From Bradyrhizobium sp. (lineage in GTDB: Bacteria > Pseudomonadota > Alphaproteobacteria > Rhizobiales > Xanthobacteraceae), in the NCBI GenBank assembly GCA_019243075.1, contig JAFAUV010000044.1, positions 1 to 8,063 on the forward strand: a DNA stretch of 8,063 nt, read 5' to 3'. Made by a program: the position numbers and the translations under genes. Below are positions 1 to 5,940 of the stretch, in pieces. How positions within the stretch are numbered: the first letter of the stretch is position 1; each line of letters begins with the position of its first letter. Below the pieces are notes generated by a model that saw only the letters and a list, made by a program, of their open reading frames with translations, was not told the origin of the DNA and searched no databases.

Positions 1-239
1 CCGTTCGAGACCATCATGCGCTTGGATACATCCGATAGCGTCATGCCGTCCGGCGCGCGGTCGAGCTGCGCCATCAGGTCGAAGCGCGGCAGCGTGACGT
101 CGAAACGCCCGCGCAGGCGGCTGCGCACGGTCCCCTCGATCAGCGTAGTGCAGGTCAGGAGACGGAGCCACAGCCGAAGCTCATCGCCGTGATCGCTCTC
201 GACGGCGGTGGTCTCGGAATCAAGGATCATGCTTGCCAT
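1..239 (-). CDS. MarR-family transcriptional regulator (N-terminal part, cut by window edge)
   Basis: Only the first 79 codons are present; the gene continues beyond position 1. The visible protein has an N-terminal helical stretch (LRLWLRLLTCTTLIEGTVRS, residues 21-40) followed by the start of a winged helix-turn-helix (LPRFDLMAQLDRAPDGMTLS at 50-69, then DVSKRMMVSNG). This is the usual MarR pattern: a dimerisation helix, 'LP-x-F-x-x-L' and a recognition helix entered through 'MMVSNGN'. MarR proteins bind palindromic operators as dimers and are commonly released by aromatic acids or their CoA esters. The gene diverges from the binding-protein gene and sits beside an aromatic-CoA cluster, so it is the likely local regulator; that is inference. 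The start at 239 has only a weak AGGCAG ribosome site. A second Met three codons in (230) is an alternative start. Confidence 0.85.
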   Translation of the reverse strand, partial: MASMILDSETTAVESDHGDELRLWLRLLTCTTLIEGTVRSRLRGRFDVTLPRFDLMAQLDRAPDGMTLSDVSKRMMVSN

Positions 240-296
240 GCTACTGCCTGACGCCAATGCGCTTTTGCCACAACCTCAATGATCTCGTGGACGCGA

Positions 297-316
297 TCAT
301 TTTGACCTTCAAATAA
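297..316. promoter_or_regulatory. Candidate MarR operator, degenerate relative of the 5885-5908 palindrome
   Basis: The AT-rich 20-mer matches the inner 20 bp of the perfect palindrome at 5885-5908 at 13 of 20 positions. It has its own partial dyad symmetry (7 of 10 pairs in the best register, with ATTTT facing AAAT). It lies 58-77 bp upstream of the MarR start codon. The identity is modest for an AT-rich motif, so it is only a candidate. Confidence 0.35.
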
Positions 317-338
317 TTGCCCGGTCCCCGCAAGTCAA
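310..338 (-). promoter_or_regulatory. Candidate sigma70-type promoter for the MarR gene
   Basis: On the minus strand a -35-like TTGACT (333-338) is followed after 17 bp by a weak -10-like TATTTG (310-315). Transcription would start near 303, giving a leader of about 60 nt. The -10 lies within the candidate operator at 297-316, which would fit autorepression. The -10 match is only 3 of 6, so this is a suggestion. Confidence 0.3.
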
Positions 339-380
339 AACGCGACCCGCTTCCTGAAAATTCTTTAGGCTTCAAGCAAT

Positions 381-396
381 TGGCGCGCCGTTTGCA
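381..396 (+). promoter_or_regulatory. Candidate sigma54 (-24/-12) promoter for the binding-protein/cupin unit
   Basis: TGGCGCG (381-387), 4 bp, then TTGCA (392-396) gives exactly 10 bp between the invariant GG (382-383) and GC (394-395). Against the RpoN consensus TGGCACG-N4-TTGC there is one mismatch in 11 positions. Transcription would start near 407, about 130 nt before the start codon at 539. Such promoters need an NtrC-type activator; no activator gene or clear upstream activator site is visible here. Confidence 0.4.
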
Positions 397-538
397 TGGA
401 GCGCGCATGAGGTGCGTCGATTGAGAGGATGATGGTCGGGCTTCGCTTGCGGCAGCGACCCTCATCGGAATAAGCTCGAATGCGAGGAATTGGTCTCAAG
501 TGAGCTGCGGATACGCGAGCTGCAGGGGAGGAGAAGCA

Positions 539-1714
539 ATGAAGCGACATTTTGGCTTGCTCGGGCTTGCCGTCCTGCTGGGGGCCGTCATCAATCCTGC
601 CGTCGCCCAGGACAAGATCAAGATCGGCGTCATCGTGACCCTGTCCGGCCCGGCGGCGGCGCTGGGCCAGCAGGTGCGCGACGGTTTTGCGCTTGCGGTG
701 AAGGATCTTGGCGGCAAGATGGACGGCAAGGATGTCGAGGTTGTCGTGGTCGACGACGAGCTGAAACCGGACGCGGCCGTGACCAAGGTGAAGGGCCTGC
801 TCGAGCGCGATCATGTCGACTTTGTCGTCGGCCCGATCTTCTCGAACATATTGCTGGCGATCCACAAGCCGGTCACCGACAGCAGGACGTTCCTGATCAG
901 CCCGAATGCGGGGCCTTCCAGCTATGCCGGCAAGGAATGCAGCCCCTTCTTCTATGTGACGTCGTATCAGAACGACCAGGTGCATGAGATCCTGGGCAAG
1001 GTCGCCCAGGATCGCGGCTACAAGCGCGTTTACCTTCTGGTGCCGAACTATCAGGCCGGGCGCGACTCCGTCGCCGGTTTCAAGCTCGACTACAAGGGCG
1101 AGGTCGTCGAGGAGTCCTACATGCCGCTGGGAACGCTCGACTTCCAGCCCGAGCTCTCGAAGATCGCCTCGCTCAAGCCCGATGCCGTGTTCACCTTCAT
1201 GCCGGGCGGCATGGGCGTGAACCTGGTCAAGCAATATCGGCAGGCCGGGCTTGCCGACAGCATCCCGGTGCTGTCCGCTTTCACAGTTGATGAATCGACG
1301 CTGCCGGCGCAGCAGGATGCCGCGGTCGGCATGTTCGGCGGTGCCGATTGGGCGCCCAATCTCGACAACCCGCAGAGCAAGAAGTTCGTGGCCTCCTACG
1401 AGGCGGCCTATAGCGGCGTGCCGGGCACCTACGCCATGCAGGGCTATGATGCGGCGATGCTGATCGACAGCGCGGTGAAGGCGGTCAAGGGCGACCTCAG
1501 CAACAAAAACGCGGTCTCGGCGGCGCTGAAGAAGGCCGATTTCACCTCGTTGCGCGGCACCTTCACGTTCAACACCAATGGCTATCCGATCCAGGATTTT
1601 TACCTGACAAAAGTCGCAAAACGACCGGACGGCAAATTTCAAACCGAGATCGTGCAAATGGTATTTGAGAATTACGGCGACCGTTACGCCAAAGATTGCG
1701 CGCCGGTCAGGTAA
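539..1714 (+). CDS. ABC transporter periplasmic substrate-binding protein (LivJ/aromatic-acid type)
   Basis: This 391-residue protein is a type I periplasmic binding protein (Peripla_BP_6, branched-chain amino acid/aromatic acid group). Residues 1-23 form a Sec signal peptide (MKRHFGLLGLAVLLGAVINP, then AVA), with cleavage near AVA-Q. The mature protein opens with IKIGVIVTLSGPAAALGQQV, the standard start of the first lobe and ligand pocket. FVVGPIFSN (95-103), ISPNAGPSS (120-128) and QGYDAAMLIDSAVKA (301-315) are further family landmarks. The start at 539 was chosen because GGAGGAG lies 5 nt upstream and the signal peptide starts there; a start 13 codons earlier would spoil it. The protein would capture ligand in the periplasm for a LivHMGF-like transporter, whose genes are not in the window. 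The ligand is inferred to be an aromatic acid from the cluster. The cupin gene follows after 26 bp, probably on the same transcript. Confidence 0.92.
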   Translation: MKRHFGLLGLAVLLGAVINPAVAQDKIKIGVIVTLSGPAAALGQQVRDGFALAVKDLGGKMDGKDVEVVVVDDELKPDAAVTKVKGLLERDHVDFVVGPIFSNILLAIHKPVTDSRTFLISPNAGPSSYAGKECSPFFYVTSYQNDQVHEILGKVAQDRGYKRVYLLVPNYQAGRDSVAGFKLDYKGEVVEESYMPLGTLDFQPELSKIASLKPDAVFTFMPGGMGVNLVKQYRQAGLADSIPVLSAFTVDESTLPAQQDAAVGMFGGADWAPNLDNPQSKKFVASYEAAYSGVPGTYAMQGYDAAMLIDSAVKAVKGDLSNKNAVSAALKKADFTSLRGTFTFNTNGYPIQDFYLTKVAKRPDGKFQTEIVQMVFENYGDRYAKDCAPVR

Positions 1715-1740
1715 AAGACACCAATAGAGGGAGCGTACCA

Positions 1741-2196
1741 ATGAAAACCGAAGTTGCCGGCATTACCCGCGCCAACGAAGGCATTCAGGGGATCACCTGG
1801 AATATCCTTGGACAGACCTACGTGCCAAAGAGCCGCACTGAGCACAGCTTCTCTTGGCACGCAACCTTCCCACCGGGCACTTTCGTGCCGCCCCACATCC
1901 ATCCTGATCAGGATGAGTATCTCTATATCCTCGAAGGCCGGCTCGACTTCTTTCTCGACGGCGCCGACGAGTTCGCGACTGCGGGCGACACCGTACGGCT
2001 GCCTATGGGCAAGCCGCACGGCATCTTCAACAAGTCACAGCAGAACGCGAAGACGCTGTTCTGGGTGTCGCCGACCCGCCGACTCTATGACCTGTTCTGG
2101 GCGATCCACAATATGAAGCAGCAGAATCCGGATGAAGTCGTCAAGCTCGCCGCCGAGCACAACGTCCATTTCCTGCCGCCCCCTCCCGGCCAGTAA
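1741..2196 (+). CDS. Single-domain cupin protein
   Basis: This is a 151-residue small beta-barrel protein with both cupin motifs intact. Motif 1 spans residues 46-66 (Gly46, His52-x-His54, Glu59, Gly66). Motif 2 spans 82-97 (Gly82, Pro88, Gly90, His93, Asn97). His52, His54, Glu59 and His93 form a complete metal-binding set, so it is probably a metalloenzyme or metal-dependent sensor rather than a dead barrel. A helical tail with a Pro-rich end (PPPPGQ) follows. The start at 1741 is supported by GAGGGAG 7 nt upstream. The gene lies 26 bp after the binding-protein gene on the same strand. It ends 7 bp before the convergent monooxygenase gene. Small cupins include ring-cleaving dioxygenases, isomerases and binding proteins; the sequence does not tell which this is. 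Confidence 0.9.
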   Translation: MKTEVAGITRANEGIQGITWNILGQTYVPKSRTEHSFSWHATFPPGTFVPPHIHPDQDEYLYILEGRLDFFLDGADEFATAGDTVRLPMGKPHGIFNKSQQNAKTLFWVSPTRRLYDLFWAIHNMKQQNPDEVVKLAAEHNVHFLPPPPGQ

Positions 2197-2203
2197 GCCA
2201 AGT

Positions 2204-3442
2204 CTATCGCGAGACAACGCGTGCGGCGAAGCCGGCCTTGGCGGCATAGCCGCGCACGATCGCCTCGCGCGCCTCATAATTGAGGATGGCATCGACGTCG
2301 GTAAAGCCTTGCGGCGCGAGCTGCTCGACCGCATCGATCACGCCTTCGGGGCCGCCCCGGCGGTTGGAAGCGACGATGTCGGCAGTCATCGGCAACCGCT
2401 GGCGCTCATAGGAGCTAAGCGCCTGGCGCGGATGTTCGGCGCGCGCCAGCGCGTCTGCAAGACACCGCGCATCCAGGATCGCCTGCGAGGCGCCATTCGA
2501 TCCTACAGGATACATCGGATGCGCGGCGTCACCGAGCAGTGTGACGCGGCCGCTTGACCAATAGGGCAGCGGATCGCGGTCACAGCAGGGATATTCCCAG
2601 AACTCCGGCGTGGCGCGGACCAGCGCTGCAAAATCGACCTGCGGGATCGAGAAGCCCTTGACATGCGGCATCAGCTCTTCCGGTTTGCCGAGCCGCGACC
2701 AGTCTTCACGGCGAGCCGGCGGCGCGCTGCCATCTCCAAGACGCACCAGCACGGCCCAATTGGTCAATCGACTTGCGGCGGTCGCGCCTTCCGCGATCGG
2801 ATAGACCACGGCCTTGGCGTCCAAGCCGCCCGCGATGATCATCGAGCGCCCGCTGAGGAACACGGGCCAGTCTGCAGCGCCGCGCCACAGCATCAGGCCG
2901 TTCCAGCAGGGCGGCCCCTCGTCCGGAAACAGCGTCTGCCGCACCTTGGAATGAATGCCGTCGGCGCCGACCAGGATATCGCCCCGCGCCGTATGCATAT
3001 GTGCGCCACTGCGATCGAAAAAATAAGCGGTGACGCCGCCCTCATCCTGGCTGAACGAGCCAAGCCGGCATCCGGTGTGAATAGCGTCGACGCCGAGACG
3101 CTCGACCACCGCTTGATGGATCACGCGTTGCAGCCGGCCGCGGTGAATGGAGAATTGTGGAACCTCGTGGCCCGCGTCGAGCCCGCGCTTCTCGTGCCAG
3201 ACCTGCTGGCCATGGCGCGTCAGATAAAACAGCTCGTAGGTGCGAACCGCGACTTGGTCGAGCCGATCCAGAAGGCCAATCGCGGCAAGCTCGCGGATCG
3301 CATGTGGCAGGGTATTGATCCCGACGCCGAGTTCGCGGATGGATTCCGCCTGCTCATAAAGCTCGCAATCGATGCCGCGCGCCCGCAACATGAGCGCGGT
3401 GGTGAGGCCGCCGATACCGCCGCCAATGATGATCGCCCGCAT
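2204..3442 (-). CDS. FAD-dependent aromatic monooxygenase, PhzS-like
   Basis: This 412-residue class A flavoprotein monooxygenase uses FAD and NAD(P)H to hydroxylate an aromatic substrate in the cytoplasm. Visible motifs are the dinucleotide-binding GGGIGG (7-12), YEQAESIRELGVGIN (29-43), FSIHRGRLQ (97-105), the DG motif GADGIHSKVR (159-168), and the GD motif with flavin loop (LLGDAAHPMYPVGSNGASQA, 302-321). The phrases GVGIN, SIHRG, DRDPLP and MYP-x-G-x-NGASQAILD closely resemble PhzS, which decarboxylates and hydroxylates a phenazine carboxylate to make pyocyanin. Here the substrate is unknown; the neighbours suggest an aromatic carboxylate. The start at 3442 was chosen because GGAG lies 8 nt upstream and the FAD fold begins at residue 3; a start ten codons earlier adds only unstructured residues. 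It follows the two-domain flavoenzyme after 59 bp and is probably co-transcribed with it. Confidence 0.9.
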   Translation of the reverse strand: MRAIIIGGGIGGLTTALMLRARGIDCELYEQAESIRELGVGINTLPHAIRELAAIGLLDRLDQVAVRTYELFYLTRHGQQVWHEKRGLDAGHEVPQFSIHRGRLQRVIHQAVVERLGVDAIHTGCRLGSFSQDEGGVTAYFFDRSGAHMHTARGDILVGADGIHSKVRQTLFPDEGPPCWNGLMLWRGAADWPVFLSGRSMIIAGGLDAKAVVYPIAEGATAASRLTNWAVLVRLGDGSAPPARREDWSRLGKPEELMPHVKGFSIPQVDFAALVRATPEFWEYPCCDRDPLPYWSSGRVTLLGDAAHPMYPVGSNGASQAILDARCLADALARAEHPRQALSSYERQRLPMTADIVASNRRGGPEGVIDAVEQLAPQGFTDVDAILNYEAREAIVRGYAAKAGFAARVVSR

Positions 3443-3501
3443 GGGCCAAACTCCGCTCAACCCCGGATGCAACCAGATGATCGTTAACGTCGCACGGTCG
3501 G

Positions 3502-5853
3502 TTATTCGGCGGCAAGCGGCTTTGTCGCTTCCGCCTTGAGCTCGGCCCGGGTTTTCGGCTTAGCCTTAATTTTGAGGTCCTCGAAATCCTGCCGGTCGCG
3601 GACGCTGTTGCGGAAAATCTGCTCTTTTCCAGGCAGATATTGCGGTGGGCAGAACACCTCTGCCGCGCCATACCAGGCGGCCGCCTTCATCGTGAAAGCG
3701 GGATCGACCAGATGCGGCCGCCCCAGCGCCACGAGATCGGCACGGCCGGCGGCCAGGATCGTGTTGACCTGATCGGCGGTCGTGATGTTGCCGACGCACA
3801 TGGTCGCAACGCGGGCCTCGTTGCGCACCTGGTCCGAGAACGGAGTCTGAAACATCCGGCCATAGACCGGTTGCGCGTCGCGCACGGTCTGGCCGGTCGA
3901 GACATCGACCAGATCGACCCCGGCCTCGGCAAAGGCGCGTGCGATCTCGACCGCATCGTCCCCGGTGATGCCGCCCTCGGCCCAGTCGGTTGCGGAAATG
4001 CGCACCGACATCGGCTTGTGCGCGGGCCAGGCCGCGCGCATCGCCTCGAACACTTCGAGCGGAAAGCGCAGGCGATTGGTCAGTGAGCCGCCGTAATCGT
4101 CGGCTCGCGTGTTGGTGAGCGGCGAGATGAAACTGGCGAGCAGATAGCCGTGGGCGCAGTGCAGCTCGAGCATGTCAAAACCGCAGCGCTCGCCACGCAT
4201 GGCGGCAGACACAAATGCCCTCTTCACTGCGTCCATCGTGGCGCGGTCCATTTCGCGCGGCACCTGGCTGTCGGGGAAGTAAGGGATTGCCGAGGCAGAG
4301 ATCACGTCCCAGCCGCCCTGCTCGAGCGGCCGGTCGATGCCATCCCACATCAGCCTGGTCGCGCCTTTGCGGCCGGCATGGCCAAGCTGCAGCGCGAATT
4401 TCGCCGCTGAATTGGCGTGCACGAACTCGACGATGCGCTTCCAGGCGGATTCCTGTTCATCATTCCAGAGACCAGCGCAGCCGGGCGTGATCCGAGCCTC
4501 GCGACCGACGCAGGTCATCTCGGTGAAAATGAGGCCGGCGCCGCCGATCGCGCGTGAACCATAGTGCACCAGATGAAAATCGGTCGGCACGCCTTCCTCC
4601 GCCGAATACATGCACATCGGCGACACCACCGCGCGATTCGCGACCTGCATTTCGCGCAATTGCAGGGGCTGGAACATCGGCGCCAACGGCTTTTCGACAT
4701 CGACGTCGAAGCCTTTGGATCGCGCCTGCTTGGCAAAGGCCTTGTCGACTTCGGCAACGAAACCCGGCGCACGCAATCTTAGATTGTCATAGGTAATCGC
4801 CTTGGAACGTGTCATCACGCCGAAGGCGAACTGCACGGGATCGAAGTCCCAGAAGCGATCGACATGCTCGAACCAGACCAGCGAAACGTCGGCGGCATGC
4901 TGGGTCTTTTCCACCTCTTCGCGCCGCCCTTGCTCATAATGCTGAAGCGCCACAGCAACGGGCGGCGCGCGCTCCATCGCTTCCGCGAGCGCTATCGCGT
5001 CCTCCATCGCAAGCTTGGTGCCGGAGCCGATCGAGAAATGCGCAGTCGCCTTGGCATCACCGAGCAGCACCATCTTGTCGTTGACCCAGCGCTGGCTGCG
5101 GATCATCGGAAAATTGCGCCACGTCGAGCGGTTGGTGAGCAGCGGATGCCCGCCGAGGAACCAGCCAAAGATCTCCGACATCCGCTCGGCGGACCGCTCT
5201 TCGTCAAGCCCCCTCAGGCCCGCGCGCTCAAAGGTCCCGGGATCGGCCTCGAAAATCCACGTCGAACGGCCGGCTTCATATTGATAGGCGTGCGCGATAA
5301 ATGGTCCCCACTCCGTCTCCTGGAAGATGAAGGTGAAGGCGTCGAGCGGCTTGGTCGAGCCCATCCAGGCGAAATAGTTGGAGCGAATATCGACCTCGGG
5401 CTGAAAATATTCGACGTGCTTCTCGCGGAAGCGGCTGTTGATGCCGTCGGCCAGGATGATCAGATCGGCTCCCGCGAAGCGCTTCTCGTCCTCGATCTCG
5501 GCCTGGAACTGCAGGCTGACACCGAGTTCGCGCGCCCGATCCTGCAGGATCAGAAGCAGCTTGCGCCGCGAGCAGCCGCAAAAGCCGTTACCTCCGACGC
5601 GGTGCACCGTGCCGCGAAAGTGCACGGCGATGTCGTCCCAATAAGCGAATTCCTGGGTGATGCGGCGATAGCTCGGCGCATCGTGCCTCTCGAAATTGTC
5701 GAGGGTGGCGTCGGAAAACACCACGCCGAAGCCAAAGGTGTCGTCGGGGCGGTTGCGCTCATAGACGGTGATGTCCGCCGCCGGCCGCTGCTTCTTCAAG
5801 AGGATCGCGGCATAGAGACCAGCCGGTCCACCACCGATGATCGCGACCTTCAT
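3502..5853 (-). CDS. Bifunctional aromatic-CoA monooxygenase/reductase (2-aminobenzoyl-CoA monooxygenase/reductase or salicylyl-CoA 5-hydroxylase type)
   Basis: This 783-residue fusion has two flavin domains. Residues 1 to about 385 are a class A FAD monooxygenase: GGGPAG (7-12), ADGINSRFRE (135-144) and LLGDAKATAHFSIGSGTK (263-280). Residues 392 to about 745 are an old yellow enzyme of YqjM type: SPMCMYS (411-417, Cys414), QLGHAGRKG (489-497), the active-site pair His565/His568 in HCAHGYLL, and YGGSLTNRLRF (587-597). A Lys/Ala-rich tail ends the protein. The architecture and length match A. evansii 2-aminobenzoyl-CoA monooxygenase/reductase, the key aerobic anthranilate enzyme. That enzyme hydroxylates anthraniloyl-CoA at C5 and then reduces the ring to a non-aromatic oxo-cyclohexenyl-CoA. 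Salicylyl-CoA 5-hydroxylases match the first domain only, so the reductase half favours the aminobenzoyl-CoA role, but the substrate is not proven. The start at 5853 has GGAGG 7 nt upstream. A start at 5916 would run through the operator and promoter. Confidence 0.92.
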   Translation of the reverse strand: MKVAIIGGGPAGLYAAILLKKQRPAADITVYERNRPDDTFGFGVVFSDATLDNFERHDAPSYRRITQEFAYWDDIAVHFRGTVHRVGGNGFCGCSRRKLLLILQDRARELGVSLQFQAEIEDEKRFAGADLIILADGINSRFREKHVEYFQPEVDIRSNYFAWMGSTKPLDAFTFIFQETEWGPFIAHAYQYEAGRSTWIFEADPGTFERAGLRGLDEERSAERMSEIFGWFLGGHPLLTNRSTWRNFPMIRSQRWVNDKMVLLGDAKATAHFSIGSGTKLAMEDAIALAEAMERAPPVAVALQHYEQGRREEVEKTQHAADVSLVWFEHVDRFWDFDPVQFAFGVMTRSKAITYDNLRLRAPGFVAEVDKAFAKQARSKGFDVDVEKPLAPMFQPLQLREMQVANRAVVSPMCMYSAEEGVPTDFHLVHYGSRAIGGAGLIFTEMTCVGREARITPGCAGLWNDEQESAWKRIVEFVHANSAAKFALQLGHAGRKGATRLMWDGIDRPLEQGGWDVISASAIPYFPDSQVPREMDRATMDAVKRAFVSAAMRGERCGFDMLELHCAHGYLLASFISPLTNTRADDYGGSLTNRLRFPLEVFEAMRAAWPAHKPMSVRISATDWAEGGITGDDAVEIARAFAEAGVDLVDVSTGQTVRDAQPVYGRMFQTPFSDQVRNEARVATMCVGNITTADQVNTILAAGRADLVALGRPHLVDPAFTMKAAAWYGAAEVFCPPQYLPGKEQIFRNSVRDRQDFEDLKIKAKPKTRAELKAEATKPLAAE

Positions 5854-5884
5854 ATATGGGCCTCCGGCGCAAGCTACCGATCCG

Positions 5885-5908
5885 AGATATTTTAAACCTA
5901 AAATATCT
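5885..5908. promoter_or_regulatory. Perfect palindromic operator upstream of the two-domain flavoenzyme gene
   Basis: Arms AGATATTTTA (5885-5894) and TAAAATATCT (5899-5908) are exact inverted repeats around a 4-bp spacer, AACC. The site is strikingly AT-rich (21 of 24 A/T inside the arms and spacer) in GC-rich surroundings. It lies 32 bp upstream of the start codon at 5853 and covers the predicted -10 box. Size and symmetry suit a dimeric MarR or TetR repressor. The MarR gene at the left edge is the nearest candidate; this link is inference. Confidence 0.75.
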
Positions 5909-5916
5909 TCTGACAA
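5889..5916 (-). promoter_or_regulatory. Predicted sigma70-type promoter of the flavoenzyme/monooxygenase unit
   Basis: On the minus strand TTGTCA (5911-5916; 5 of 6 to TTGACA) and TAAAAT (5889-5894; 5 of 6 to TATAAT) are separated by 16 bp. Transcription would start near 5882, leaving a leader of about 30 nt with GGAGG before the start at 5853. The palindrome at 5885-5908 overlaps the spacer and the whole -10, so a bound protein should block the promoter. This gives the flavoenzyme and PhzS-like genes a promoter separate from the SDR/hydratase pair upstream. Confidence 0.6.
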
Positions 5917-5940
5917 GAGCCCGTGCTGGACGGGTTCGGC

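Larger units (their letters stand above)
240..538. promoter_or_regulatory. Divergent intergenic region between the marR-type gene and the binding-protein gene
   Basis: This is 299 bp with no convincing gene. It should hold the promoters for both flanking genes. Visible elements are an AT-rich imperfect dyad at 297-316, the inverted pair TTTTGAC (300-306) / GTCAAAA (334-340), a sigma54-like element at 381-396, and a strong ribosome site GGAGGAG at 527-533 in front of the binding-protein start. A small minus-strand open frame (241-465) crosses these elements and has no recognisable protein features, so it is not called. Confidence 0.7.

Noticed and set aside
241..465. Possible 74-residue minus-strand gene in the left intergenic region
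   Set aside because: No protein features are seen and it runs through the predicted promoters and operator.
365..1741. Long minus-strand open frame opposite the binding-protein gene
   Set aside because: It is antisense to a clear gene with a signal peptide and family motifs. The translated product is Arg/His-rich and low in recognisable structure, typical of GC-rich shadow frames.
2221..2257. Imperfect GC-rich hairpin near the cupin/monooxygenase convergence as a terminator
   Set aside because: It lies inside the monooxygenase coding end, has mismatched arms and has no T-run on either strand. The 7-bp gap between the genes holds no terminator.
2663..3487. 274-codon plus-strand open frame opposite the PhzS-like gene
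   Set aside because: It lies antisense to intact flavoprotein motifs and has no recognisable domain.
3482..3489. 8-bp palindrome CGTTAACG between the flavoenzyme and PhzS-like genes
   Set aside because: It is too short to stand out from chance and is unrelated to the operator motif; there is no terminator shape or T-run.
4864..5895. 343-codon plus-strand open frame opposite the two-domain flavoenzyme
   Set aside because: It is the mirror of well-conserved FAD-domain codons, with no motifs of its own.
5854..5916. Earlier start for the two-domain flavoenzyme (21 extra residues)
   Set aside because: It would translate through the palindrome and the predicted -35/-10. The start at 5853 has GGAGG at the right distance and begins directly with the FAD-binding fold.
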